DNA of 64,000 nt from Prunus persica (GCF_000346465.2 NC_034011.1:7656611-7720610); one strand, 5' to 3'. Shown: positions 1-10,840, numbered from the stretch's first letter. Notes: generated by a model from the sequence alone, not told the origin. Numbers and translations are program-made.

Positions 1-1760
1 TAGGCGTTCCATTGTCAAGGATTCTCCTTCCCTTCCATGGTGTCAAGTGTATAGCTTCCTCTGCCCCCGGATCGGCTGATTATGTAAGAGCCTTCCCAAT
101 TGGGTTTTATCTTTTTAGATCCTTGTCCATGTGAAGTAATGAAGGCCTTTCTTAGCAAAAGGTCACCTGGTTGAAACTGTTTGATCTTGGCTCTTTTGTC
201 GTAGTAAGATTTCAACCGCTGTTGATAGGAGGCGACTCGGACAATGGCCTTTTCGCGCTCGCATTCAAGTAAGTCAAGGTTGAGTCTCATCTGCTCGGAG
301 TTCTGCTCAATACTGCCCACTTCGATGCCTATAGAGGGGACAGTGATGTGAGGAGGAATGATCGCTTCAGTTCCATGGGCGAGGGAAAACGGGGTTTCGC
401 TAGTTGATCTTCGCTTGGTGGTGCGATAAGCTCATAGTACGCCAGGGAGCTCATCTACCCATTTTCCTTCGGTACCTTCTAATCTCTTTTTTAGACAGTC
501 CAATATTATTTTATTAGATGCATCGGCCTGGCCGTTGCCTTGAGGATATCTCGGGATAGATAGATGCTGCTTGATTCCATATTTTTTTGAAGAACGCAGT
601 GATCTGCTTGCCGATGAATTGTGAGCCATTGTCGGTAACTAGTGATTGTGGGCAGCCAAACTGGCAGATAATGTTTCTCCAGATAAATCGTTCCACATCA
701 GCTTCTTTATTAGATGATAGAGCTTCGGCATCGATCCATTTAGTAAAGTAATCAGTGGCGACGATCATCATTTCTTTCTTGGCAGGTGCCGTTGGCATGG
801 GGCCTACTAAGTCGATAGCTCATTGCATGAAAGGCCACGGATTGTTCTGCTGATGGTAGATTTCGACAGGCAGATTAGGAACTGGTTTGTACCGTTGGCA
901 GCGATCACATCTTTTGACATATTCAGTGGAGTCATGGCGCATAGTAGGCCAGAAATAACCTACGTTTAGATGAGGGCCTGAGTGTTATACGCGAATGAGC
1001 TTGTCGCCTTGCATGTAATATCTCGCGGCTTTCTGTTGGACCTTCCTAGCTTCAGACTTATCCGTTGGCAGATTTCCATTCACTAAGTAGTCGATGATGG
1101 GGTCTTGCCAGCTGGGGTCTTCATCGATCCGCATTGAGTCGATTAGCTCTATTTCTTCGATGCTTGGTCGGTCAAGATGTTCGACTGGGATGGAGCGTCT
1201 GAACTGGGTGTCCAGCGCTGATCCTAGGCTTGCCAACGCATCTGCATGAGTGTTCTCTGCCCGTGGAACTCGTTGGATGGTGAAAGTAGGAAATTCTTTC
1301 AAAAGTTCTTGGACTTTATCGAGGTACTGGATCATTCTTGGATGCTTTGCTATGTACTCGCCTGAGGCTTGATTCGTGATCAGCTGGGAGTCTGAGTAGA
1401 TGGCCAATCTCTTGATCGTCAGTTTTTTTGCTAGGCGCAGTCCTGCGAGCAATGCCTCATATTCTGCCTCGTTGTTTGAAGCAGAAAAGTCTAGTGTGAT
1501 GGCTTGTTCCAACAAGGTTCCGTCTGGGGTGATTATGACGACGCCTGCCCCTGCTCCTTTGTGATTTGATGCTCCGTCTACATGCAATTGCCACATGTCG
1601 TTAGGTAGGTTCGAATCAGTAGGGGAGGTGTCGTCTGCTTTTTCCTTACTTTTCGTGACCATCTTCTCTTCTTCGGCTGTCAGAGTAAACTCTACAAAAA
1701 AATCTGCTAAAGCTTGGGCTTTTATAGCAGTCTTCAGCCGGTAGAGGAGGGATTGAGTCG
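1..1760 (-). mobile_element. Ty3/gypsy (Tat-like) retrotransposon fragment, decayed
   Basis: Minus-strand remains of a gypsy pol polyprotein, in order from 1760 down: a linker with the conserved IKAQALADF block (about 1690-1730); an RNase H domain (985-1662) with the acidic motifs DGAS, NEAEYEAL, YSDSQL and ADALASLG; a zinc-finger/integrase core (about 514-960) with TDNGSQF; and an integrase C-terminal region (15-430). The integrase is interrupted by a frameshift near 580-600 and at least one stop near 820, so no polyprotein can be made. Reverse transcriptase and the first RNase H should lie beyond 1760 but are missing; sequence there switches abruptly to AT-rich repeat. The RNase H type directly before integrase resembles the additional archaeal-type RNase H of the Tat lineage (family knowledge; assignment inferred). 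The element runs off the left edge. Confidence 0.88.
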
Positions 1761-1769
1761 GACTTGATA

Positions 1770-1990
1770 ATATCCGAATTAAATATATTATCTCTTAAGA
1801 AGATAATATCTGAATTAAATGATATTATCTTCTCTTTATTAGGATAATATCTTAATTAATGATATTATCTCTTTAAATAAAGATAATATCATATTAATTA
1901 AGATATTTATCTCAATTAATTAATTAGCCAGATAAACTGGTTTAATTAATTAATTTAAGAGATAATCTTCTTTTCCACGTGGCGTGCCCT
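1770..1990. repeat. AT-rich block of interleaved GATAATATC/GATATTATC dyads
   Basis: About 220 bp in which GATAATATC-like words and their reverse complements alternate (about 1769, 1801, 1824, 1850, 1860, 1883), followed by TTAATTAA-rich palindromic sequence up to the junction CCACGTGGCG near 1975. It directly adjoins the truncated gypsy fragment. The style resembles the AT-rich U3 of the solo LTR at 33994-34639, so it may be decayed LTR DNA. No ORF. Confidence 0.5.
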
Positions 1991-3217
1991 AATTGGAGAC
2001 GAAAATATATGCTTCCACAATAACTAAGGTATTACTTTTAAAATATGGGTCAAATATTACATAAGATGGACGTTGGCAACCACCCAACTTAGTCATCATG
2101 AGGCACCAATGGCAGATCCAGGAAATTTCATTTTGAGGGTCAACGTGTAAAAGGTTAAAAAAAATTCATACAAAATAGACCCATAAAAATGAAATGATAA
2201 TATTATATTTCATACTTAATAGAAAGAAAAAAATCACATTACAAACTACAATTGTCCACGACAAATTTTGAGTGTGGATGGTCGTGGTGGTTTGAGTGTA
2301 GAGGGGTAGGGTTCTTTTTGGGGAAATTCAATTGAAACTGATTTTAGGGAAGGGGAGTATTGGGCTTGCTTTAGGCCAGTTTGACATTGATGTGAAAATG
2401 ATGAATCATATAGTCATATGAAGTCACTATTTTAGATTGGAATATCTCTTCAACTTGCATAACAATATCTCTAAACTAAATGCGATGACCAATTGCAAAA
2501 CTAAATGTATGTCCATTACTAAAAAAAAAAATTTGTGGCTAAAGTTTAAATTTATTTTTTGTTTACCACCTCCATGCCCAACAGCCAATTGCAAATTAAT
2601 TGTCAATTAATATCGAGTATATATATGTCGCTACAGTGCTCCAAACAACAAATCAAGCCCAAAGCAAGATGACAGAGACATCACTCAGAAACAAACCAAA
2701 AACAATAATAAAAACCAAAACAGAATGACAGAAACATCACCCGGAAACGCAACGTTAATCCTAGAGACAAATTATGCAGCTCATCCTCAAATCTAGGTCT
2801 CGTTAAAATTAAAGAAGAATGGTGTGAAGAGATCGTTAGATGTGAGTTATGTGAAAATTAAAGAGAAAAGTAGAATTGGGTTTTGTGAAAATTAAAGAAA
2901 AGTATATATGGATTATGAGAAAATTAAAGAAGAAATGAAGAAAACAAGAGAAGAGGAAGGAGAGATTCAAAGCGCACGGTCAAAATTGTTGAGGACAATA
3001 GATGTAATTTGCAAAAATCTAATAGGATAGTTGCTGGCCCTTTTTTTTTTTTTTTTTTAAATTTATTTATATAACCAGGTTTTGAAGAAAAAACAAAAAG
3101 TAAAAAATTGACTTGACCCAAACGACGTCATTTGGCAAGGTCACTTTAAAAACAAAAGGAAGCATGCTGCTGCTGTTCTTCTTCTTTGGAGCAGTTTATC
3201 AAACACCTGGTGGCCAT
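1991..3217. other. Intergenic, no gene seen
   Basis: AT-rich non-coding sequence with homopolymer A/T tracts (for example 2521-2530 and a T run at 3041-3058). Short runs of similar sentences occur around 2800-2930 (repeated GTGAAAATTAAAGA words). Only short chance ORFs are present on either strand. Confidence 0.6.
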
Positions 3218-3973
3218 CAAAGATAAAAATATCGGCCGATATCCCAATATATAGGCTAATAAATTCCTTTTTTTAGGTGTCGATATAGATACAAGGGGGG
3301 TAAGCCTATTTCTTCCTCCTTATTGGCGATATATCCCTGATAAATCCCAATATCTCGATATTTACCGATATTTCCCGATACCATACAAATAACCTAGAAA
3401 TTTGTCTTCAGTTTTGAAAATAATCATAGGTCCCAGCCACTAAATCAATGTCAAAAAACAAGCTCTAATACTTGGTAGTTTCTCCTTTCTTTTCTTCTTC
3501 TCAGTTATTTCGGCTATCTTTAGCTCTTCCTCTCCTCTTTCTGGTTGCTCGGTTTCTTATGCGTTTGATTTTATTTTTCACCTAGTCTTCTATTTCTCAT
3601 TTCCACCATTCGAACTCTTGTAATATAATGTTGGGTTATGTATTAATGGGTAGGGTTGGGTTAAGTTTGAATAATGTTGTCTTTGTTGTGTTAAGTCTAA
3701 TTGTAATTATTTTCAGGATTTTCATCGCGCATTATATACACGTACATTTCATCATATGCATATCTTATACTTAGTATATTTTGAATTTTATTTGTTTAAT
3801 ACATTCATTGATAATGTGCTTAATATCTATGAAAGTTTCACTTCACAATTCCCTCTTTTTAGCCAACATATGTCTTTTTTGTCAATTTTCCCTGATACCT
3901 ATAACGATATCGATATATCCATAACCATAAATTGAAAGCCCGATAATATCTGTATTACCGATATTTTCATCCT
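3218..3973. mobile_element. Non-autonomous DNA transposon (MULE-like) with 10-bp TSD
   Basis: A perfect 10-bp direct repeat TGGTGGCCAT flanks the element (3208-3217 and 3974-3983). The ends are imperfect inverted repeats: left AGATAAAAATATCGG, right (reverse complement) GGATGAAAATATCGG. Subterminal DNA at both ends is rich in short CGATATT/AATATCG words (about 3228-3385 and 3898-3965). A 9-10 bp TSD is typical of Mutator-like elements; the superfamily is therefore inferred. No transposase ORF is visible, so it would depend on a partner in trans. Confidence 0.75.
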
Positions 3974-4099
3974 TGGTGGCCATGAACCAAGCATTTGTAG
4001 GGGTCAACATTTTTCCCCTAGGCAGTGGTTTCCGGCTTGCGGGGATCACTTGACCACCCTTGCCACACCATGTAACATTAAACTAAGCTCAGTCTATTG

Positions 4100-4461
4100 C
4101 ATCCATGATGGCTTGAAAATAATGTTCAAATACCCTGCCTATGTGATGTATCACCAAATAGGGATTGACAGAGATAATTAAATTAAGAAGAAAAGTAGTA
4201 GAGGGAAGAGAAGCTGGGCGGAGGGATGTAGGAGAAATGCAGTTTTATTCTAAAGTCTAGTCTGCCTAGAATGTAAACACAATGGCCTATTTATAGAGGC
4301 CAATACAGTCAGATAAATACTTGTGACGTGATCCAAGATAAACACAAAGGAATATCCTAAATAAATTGCTAGATAAACAGAGAAGCAAATAAATCAAACT
4401 CCTAAAAGCGATGAGCATGAAATTGATAAATGTTAGATGGCCAATCTCTGTTTCTATAACA
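4100..4461 (-). mobile_element. Probable solo LTR or LTR fragment
   Basis: Read on the minus strand this stretch has LTR-promoter architecture: an end TGTTATAG at 4461, a TATA box CTATAAATAGG around 4288-4299, then an AATAAAA signal at about 4240 followed by pyrimidine-rich DNA. The distal end cannot be placed and no matching TSD was found, so the boundaries are approximate. It lies immediately 3' of the NLR fossil at 4492-5515. Confidence 0.4.
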
Positions 4462-4491
4462 ATTGTAACTACTTTTTTATAACAAAGATAC

Positions 4492-5515
4492 TCATCTACT
4501 AGATTTTGGCAAAGTGGGATGCAAACAATTCCTAAACCCTGTCTCCATTCGGCAGTGTTCTTGGAGAATTTTACACTCAGTGATCATCAAACTCTGCAGT
4601 GGTGTCTTTTTCAGGAAGTTCGGTAGCAAATGTATCCAAAAGCAGGAGTCAATCTCTAAGGAATGAAGACATGGCATTATTGTAAAGGAACTATCTTTTT
4701 CTGTAGACCCTACACTCCCTTCCCACACTTTCCACTTGCCCAACGAAGAAAAACGAAGTTCTCTCAATCCGGAGAAAGGGTCCACTTAAATTTAGTGTCC
4801 TAAGACCTGATAGATGCAACAATATACCAGGGTTTATGGTAGTGTTTGTTGAACCCAAAACGAAGAAATTTCGCTCACTTTTCCCCTCCCAAGTTGAAAC
4901 AGGAAATGGAGCCCCAGGTTCAAGAACGAAAGTAGCATGACGGACCTTTTCAATAAGTGGCCTGGTTTTCTCTGTAACACCATCAACCTCCATGATAAAA
5001 CGTTCATCTTTCATGAGGAATTGGGCAAAGTCATGGACTAAGTCATGCATCTTGCATCTTATAATATTTCCTGCATAATCTTTTTCAAAATCCTGGAAGA
5101 AAGAACGCATTGCTAGACTCATAAAGTATTCCTCCCTCTCAAAGGCAATAACACTCAATCTCTCCCTCACATCTTTCATCCTACGGTCAATATGACGGCG
5201 TTGACCGACTCGACTGACTTGACTGAAACAGAGAAAAGAATTGAATCTGCAGAAGCGTACCTTCTCTGAAACTCCAAATTCCAGTTTCTGCATCTGGATT
5301 TTGAGAATGGCGGTGTCCCGCTCATCCAACATGTCCTCCAAATCGAAGCTCGCTTCTTTGAGGTCGTGCAACCAGTTTCTGACAAAGACCTCATTTACTT
5401 GCCTCCTCTCTGCATCCTCAAGCACAGGTTGAATTTCTTGGAGAATTACGGCCAGTTGTAACTCTTGTTTTCCCATCAATTGTTCTATAAGCCCGGAAAT
5501 GAGTGCTTCAGCCAC
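4492..5515 (-). pseudogene. CC-NB-LRR (NLR) pseudogene, doubly deleted, start codon lost
   Basis: Reading from 5515 down, the N-terminal coiled-coil (Rx_N-like) domain aligns by eye with the intact NLR at 14869-17736. After the motif RLSVI near 5150 the frame jumps in phase to the region just before MHDLVH, so the whole NB-ARC nucleotide-binding core (P-loop, kinase 2, GLPL; about 340 residues) is absent. A second deletion near 4785 joins the first LRR (TLNLSG) to the last LRR block (LRELRFSS) out of frame and removes about 260 residues. The codon matching the initiator ATG of the intact copy is GTG at 5513-5515. It cannot act as a nucleotide-switched receptor. A short CC-only product from a downstream ATG is conceivable but unsupported. 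Confidence 0.9.
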
Positions 5516-6395
5516 GGCAGGAGCTGCAGTTGATGAGAAGTTAATGTTTCGATCCGAACCGAAAATTTTGATTTAAAAATCACCTGAAAGAAGAAAGTCT
5601 CAAGCCTTATGGCACACAGCATGGAAAGATATTGAAGCATGATTTTGCTTTGTTAATTTTATTTGACTTTCAAAAGCACTGAGATTGGTTTAGCCAGATA
5701 CTGAAGCATGAGTGAATGACTACCATGTAGTTTTCTTAAGATCATAGATAAGTAACTGCATTCTATTTGTTTGTCTTCTCTCTCTCTCTCCGGACAATAT
5801 GAAGCTCAGAGACTTGAGTGCATTTTTTATATTTTATGTTCTTCAATGTAACTTTGATGGAATAATTTGTGCTTTGTTATGCCACTCAGTGACTTGACTT
5901 GGTACTTCGGTCAACCAAAAAACTCAAAGCTTTGCTTAATGAAACCATATTTACGTAATGTAGAAACGCTAGATTTCGCCACTTTTGAGCTTGGAATTGA
6001 CAAATTTTCAAGTAGTTTGCAGCTGATAGCCTTAAAATGTTTTGTTTTTCCAACAGATACTTTGATTGATGTTCTTTGTTTCCCATACGATACATCTTTA
6101 TAGAGGTCGTGATTGAACTATACCATATTCAATTACCCTGTTTTTTCTTGATTTGGCTGCGTTAGGTGGTTCTGGTTGATTGTTATAATGTTTCTTTATG
6201 ATTTGGCTGCGTTGGGTGGTTCTAATTTCAGTTCATTGAAGCTTGAACTTGTAGTCCGTATTTGCTGAGTCAAACTATGTTGCTGGTTAAAAAAAAAAAA
6301 AAGTTCTCACAACCATATGGTTATGTATTTTTAACAAGCATACAATTTGGACACTAACCTGTGTCTTACATATATCATATCTCAAATAGAAAAAT
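5516..6395. other. Intergenic, no gene seen
   Basis: Upstream DNA of the NLR fossil followed by AT-rich sequence. It includes a (CT)n run at about 5776-5792 and a direct repeat around GATTTGGCTGCGTTRGGTGG at about 6150 and 6200. Small ORFs here show no recognisable domain. Confidence 0.5.
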
Positions 6396-6399
6396 TGCA

Positions 6400-6975
6400 G
6401 AATGGTCAGATACCAGAGTGGATGTTCTTAATAAGAGTAGCACCGCTGAAGGTGACAATCCTCCATTTAATTTTGGAATCTTTACAGAGGCTATAAGTTC
6501 AAAGGTCATTGCATCCACATAATTTTTCTCCAAATTTTTGTTCTGTTTGAGGTATTATACCAGGAAAAAGTGAGTAATTACACCATTCTTTTTATTTATA
6601 ATTTTTTTTTTTCCTGCTGAGATTAGTTCAACTTCATTTTCCCATTGCAAGCCTCCTTGCTGTTAATGCTTGTGGTGATGATATCACAGACTATTGCTGT
6701 GCCTCATTTGTATGCATACCTTATAAAAAATACGCAACATCTCGGCCGAAGAAAGTTAGTGCAGAGAAAGAACAATTTGTGCAGGTTGAATTTCTTCCTA
6801 GTATGCAAAATGTTTTGATTTGGGTTCTCAAATCTGATTAAGCTTCAGCACATTGTTAGTTTCACTTTCTGCAGTACACTTGCCCAGGGGTTGAAACCAG
6901 TACAGAGATTCTATTTTCCATAGGGATAGGAATTTTTGGGTTCATCCTCCTTGCCCTTCTGATAGGAAATGTACA
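6400..6975 (+). pseudogene. Cyclic nucleotide-gated channel (CNGC) pseudogene, two exon remnants
   Basis: Two separated stretches match the pore-region exons of plant CNGCs by motif recognition. At about 6400-6570, the PPFNFGIF segment and the following FF.KF.FC stretch are broken by an in-frame TAA (about 6520). At about 6892-6975, after a good 3' splice site (TTTCTGCAG), comes the TLAQGL...TST motif and the S6-type helix ending ALLIGN, then a donor GTGAGG. One base is missing in TLAQGL(E)T, so the second exon is frameshifted. The first S5 exons, the cyclic-nucleotide-binding domain and the calmodulin-binding region were not found nearby. This is a broken remnant, not a working channel. Confidence 0.65.
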
Positions 6976-8170
6976 GGTGAGGCATATACGTCCTTTATTT
7001 TGGAAATGTTGGTTGAAGATGAAGATGCCCAAAGAGAGCATGTGTTTTCATGATGGGGATGTGTTCTTGGTTGTTGAGAATGCAAGAGTATATTACTTGT
7101 ATTGCTATAACTACACTCTCTTGAAGCATTCTTTTCTGTTTCTCAGAAAATGTAGAAAAAATGAAAGAAACTACGGAAAGCCAATTACAATAAGACTCTC
7201 TGAACCATGGCATGCCACTGTCTGAGTTTAGGGTTTATTATGTTAACTTTTCTTGGAACTGTCTCACATAAAATCAAGAATTTTCTTCCATATTGTTTTT
7301 TGAATGTGTCATTAAAATCTAATAATTTTGTATGTAATGGCCAAGCAAAGGCCTATAAGTTTCATGTAAAAATGATTGCAGAAAATTATTGTCATTAAAC
7401 TTTTTACTTGTTATATATATTATAAGGTTAACTACAAAAGACCCCCTAAACTATGGAGTCATTTTCAAGTTCATACACATTTTGTAAGACATTTACAACT
7501 TCGTACTCAAACTCCCGGAAAACCTACATTTTTCCCACTCCATTTGTGAGATCATCAAGAACGCCGTTGTCTGCCTACATGGCTTGGAATAATATTTGAA
7601 CGTGTTTTCTTGTTAGGAAAGATTTTCCCAATGTATCCATTTGTTACAACTCCAAGTCTCCAAAATCTTGCTATAATAAAATGTGGTTTTGTAGATAATT
7701 ACCATATTATCACCATCCAATTTAAAGAATACAAAGAGAGAGAGCAGAACAAAGAAGCTGAAAAGCAATTTGGAGGTTAACTTGTGATAAGCGGAGGATA
7801 ATGTTTCTTTAATAAATTTGAATTTCTTTTCTTCCATAAAATAATAATAATAATAATAATAAATTTAACTCCTTTTCTTATTAGGAAAGGTTTCCATTTT
7901 GTCGCCATCCAAAACAATCAAGTCTCCAATTAAAATGTGAAAATTTGTTCTACAGCTGTAAAATGTGAAAAAATTCAGACCAATAATAAAACGATATTGA
8001 AAAAAAACGAAGATAAAGTATTGTGGAAATTCTTATCTGTTAGCTAGTAGCTTGGTGGCTACGTCACAAATCAAAACCTACAAAAGCATCAATTAAACCT
8101 GACCGACTTTATACATCTCGTTAACCCTAATAAACCACACATTCCATACATCTTCCTATTCCCTAAACCA
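6976..8170. other. Intergenic region upstream of the MAP3K
   Basis: Nothing coding was recognised. About 7425-7600 contains a transposon-like non-coding stretch with the plant-repeat phrasing of ACTACAAAAGACCCCC. A (TAA)n microsatellite lies at about 7841-7862. The final few hundred bases would hold the MAP3K promoter. Confidence 0.5.
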
Positions 8171-8174
8171 ATAC

Positions 8175-8180
8175 TATAAA
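8175..8180 (+). promoter_or_regulatory. TATA box of the MAP3K gene
   Basis: TATAAA about 105 bp before the ATG at 8283, in a context of ACTATAAAGC. This would give a leader of roughly 70-80 nt if transcription starts about 30 bp downstream. No other TATA lies in the right window. Confidence 0.55.
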
Positions 8181-8282
8181 GCATTATAGGGCACAATCAA
8201 TCAAGCAAGCCGCTAATTTTTTCAGAGAAATACTTATTTCCTTGTTGAGAGAAAACAGAGAACTGAGTGAAGAAGAAGAAGA

Positions 8283-9380
8283 ATGAAAAGAAAGGTTGAA
8301 GAAGAATTAGATGGGGAAAAGCACAGCATGTGGAGTCATGGAGGGCACTGGCAGAGAGGGGAGTTTATTGGAGAAGGAAGCTTTGGTTCTGTTTTTCTCG
8401 CTACTCCCAAGAAACGAAGAAGGGGTGAGTTTAGCCGTATGGTCAATTTGCCTGCGATGATGGCGGTGAAATCGGCAAAGGTGTCTGCTTCGAAGTCTAT
8501 TGAACATGAGGCAGGGGTTCTGTTTGAGATCAAGGGCTGCCCTTTCGTTATCGAGCGCTTCGGTGAAGAGACCACAACCACAGACAAGGGTGACAAGGTC
8601 TACAACTTGTTGTTAGAATTTGCTTCTGGAGGAACCCTTGATGGCCTCATACAAAAATCCAATGGTCTTGGATTGCCTGAATACGATGTTAGAAGATATA
8701 CAAGGTCAATTCTTGAAGGGATTAGACACATTCACAAGTGTGACTATGTTCACTGCGATTTGAAGCCGGACAACCTTCTGCTTGTGCCTACCACTACCAC
8801 TACCACTACTTCTACTACCGCTAGGTCTGGTGCTACAACTAGTTTTGTAGCCAAGATTGCAGATTTTGGGTTGGCTAAGAAAACCAAGGACAACTATAGT
8901 CGGTGGAGAGGCACTCCTAGGTATCTGTCCCCAGAGGCTTTATTTGATAACAAACAAGATCAGTCCTGTGACATTTGGGCTCTTGGTTGTATTGTGTTTG
9001 AGATGCTAACCGGAAACTCCCCCTGGGATTTGAAGCCTGGTTGTGATCTTGACAATTCCGTCGACGTGACGGTGTTTGATCATCTACGCACTTCCAAAAT
9101 TCCGGCCGAGATCTCAGATGTGGCCAGGGATTTTCTCAAGAGTTGCCTTGCCATGAGGTCCTGTGAAAGATCAACAGCTGAAAGGCTCTTGTCTCATCCA
9201 TTCGTAGCGCCGCCTCAACCATCAAAAGCGGGTCATGCCAAGTTGAAGGTGGTCAACTCATCTTTGGGATATGCATATGGTGTCTCTTACTTCAAACCGA
9301 AAGCAGATTACCGTGCAAGCACTGCCACTGTTCCCAGAATTCATCCCCTACCGGGTTTTGAGATACCAGCTGGACATTAA
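8283..9380 (+). CDS. MAP kinase kinase kinase, MAPKKK17/18/20-like, intronless
   Basis: 365-residue Ser/Thr kinase in one exon, nearly all of it kinase domain. Visible motifs: Gly-loop GEGSFGSV (30-37), ATP-binding Lys in AVKSAK (K63), catalytic loop HCDLKPDN (D159, N164; Cys replaces the usual Arg of HRD), DFG at 194-196, RYLSPEA as the APE block (213-219), and the C-lobe Arg region near 296. The intronless, compact organisation and the motif WxRGxxIGxGSFG match the plant MEKK-subfamily members around MAPKKK15-21, which phosphorylate MAPKKs in ABA and stress cascades (family knowledge; function here inferred). A Thr-rich insertion (169-187) lies between the catalytic loop and DFG. The start has an in-frame context AAGAATGAAAAG with no earlier ATG in frame. 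Confidence 0.93.
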   Translation: MKRKVEEELDGEKHSMWSHGGHWQRGEFIGEGSFGSVFLATPKKRRRGEFSRMVNLPAMMAVKSAKVSASKSIEHEAGVLFEIKGCPFVIERFGEETTTTDKGDKVYNLLLEFASGGTLDGLIQKSNGLGLPEYDVRRYTRSILEGIRHIHKCDYVHCDLKPDNLLLVPTTTTTTTSTTARSGATTSFVAKIADFGLAKKTKDNYSRWRGTPRYLSPEALFDNKQDQSCDIWALGCIVFEMLTGNSPWDLKPGCDLDNSVDVTVFDHLRTSKIPAEISDVARDFLKSCLAMRSCERSTAERLLSHPFVAPPQPSKAGHAKLKVVNSSLGYAYGVSYFKPKADYRASTATVPRIHPLPGFEIPAGH

Positions 9381-10429
9381 GATTCTTTATTCTTTTATTT
9401 TTTTTATTTGTAAAGTCGATGACTTGAAATTATTCATTTCAAGTTCATAACCACGAAATTGTAAAAAAAAAAAATTCAAATTTATATACTATAATTGTTC
9501 TTTACTTCTGCCTATGCTGTTCTTTCCATGAAATTGCCATAATATAAGTTTTTGCAAGCTTAAATTCTCGACATTTAACTCAAATCAAATTTTGCCCTGA
9601 GTTCTTTTTATTAGTCCTGTGTTTGCCTAATTCTGGAAAAGAAATGGTGTCATATTTGCTACTTGTCCCGTCCCTTGAATTCCATTCCACACACCACAAG
9701 TGGCAGGTTTATAATTAAGCTACCTGTTTCCCTCTCTTCAGTCGAGGTGGCCGATAGAAGAAACTTTTGGTCCTTCTTCTTTTGAGTGCAGGGCATGCCA
9801 TCACCAAGCCATGAATTTGGGCTTGAATGGCATGTGGGTAGATGGATATGTTGCGATTCTGACTTCTAATCAAGTGATTGATCGGCCAAGCAAGGAACCT
9901 CCTCTTTGCCTAGGTTCTTTCACTTCCTCGAGCTCAAGGATGGTTAAGCAAGCTTTGGATGGATGTTTTTGTGATTTTTAAGTGAAAAACATGTAATTAA
10001 ATTAAATGTGCGTTTAAATATAAAGACAAGAATTAAAGTAAAATAAAATAGACAAAGCAATAAATAAAGCAAGAACGAAATAAAAGCTACAAGAACAATA
10101 AACTAAATTAAACTTAATTAAAATGCAATAACAATGAAAAGTAAAGCAATTGAAATAGACCTGATGAATTTAAAAGACAAGATAATGTAAAGCGCAAGAA
10201 TTTAAACTTACTCTAGGAAAAGGGAGAACTTGCTACACTAGGTGCTTGAAAAGTAAAATCCTATAAGTCTAGGAAAAGAAAAGTGCAAGACGAAAAATAG
10301 GTTCGTATGTCGGATTGTGTCTTCTCCTTTCATTGAGCAAGGTTTATATAGGGCATCCGTCAGCCCATGGGCTGGCCATTGAATGGCCAAAGATCAATTC
10401 CCTCAAAATTCTTTCCTTTTGAAGCCCCT
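9381..10429. other. Repeat-derived non-coding DNA
   Basis: The MAP3K 3' UTR ends within the first ~100 bp. Beyond about 9700 the sequence looks like old retrotransposon LTR/untranslated DNA. Read on the minus strand it has a TATA-like CTATATAAACC near 10345 and a long AT-rich leader (about 9960-10250). No coding domain is visible. Confidence 0.45.
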
Positions 10430-10432
10430 TAA

Positions 10433-10840
10433 GAGCATCTACAATCATGCTCTCCATTTTTTTAGTTAAAATATAGCTAAAAACACACAAAAGTGATTTT
10501 AGGAGCTCTCTATAAAATTTCAACTTCAATCATACTCTCTAGTTTAGGGAGTCATAAATGCTATAATTATATTTTAATTCAACATAAATGGTCCATCTAT
10601 ATGAAAAAAGAATATAAAAATGGACAATATTGATTAAGTGTTTAAAAATATTCATCAAATAGGGTAGCATTAAATTATAGGGAGCCACTAAGAGTTCATT
10701 CTCTCTACTCAGATTTAGGAACTCCTAGAGGTCTCCCTATTTTAGGAGCTAGATAAAGAGCATGGTTGGAGGTGGGTTTTCTTACTTCCTCCCTAAATTT
10801 TATCTAAGGTGGTGGTTTAGGCAGTCTATTGTGGATGCTC
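10433..10840. mobile_element. Tourist-like (PIF/Harbinger) MITE, 408 bp
   Basis: Terminal inverted repeats GAGCATCTACAAT (10433) and its near-complement ATTGTGGATGCTC (ending 10840) are flanked by the 3-bp direct repeat TAA (10430-10432 and 10841-10843). Small size, AT-rich interior, no ORF and a TWA target duplication are typical of Tourist-like MITEs. Subterminal copies of the AGAGCATG word also face each other inside the element. Confidence 0.72.

Noticed and set aside
4113..4461. Exact solo-LTR boundaries with TSD
   Set aside because: Several TG starts were tried; none gave a matching 5-bp flank to ATTGT, so only an approximate LTR-like feature is reported.
4691..5515. Functional short CC-type resistance protein
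   Set aside because: No ATG at the homologous start, abrupt loss of the NB-ARC and a frameshifted end; fossil is the simpler reading.
6640..6790. Possible extra exon with a hydrophobic stretch between the CNGC remnants
   Set aside because: A readable frame exists but it matches no part of a CNGC that I recognise and lacks clear splice sites.
8307..8596. Two minus-strand ORFs opposite the MAP3K start
   Set aside because: Shadows of a strongly coding strand; no domain.
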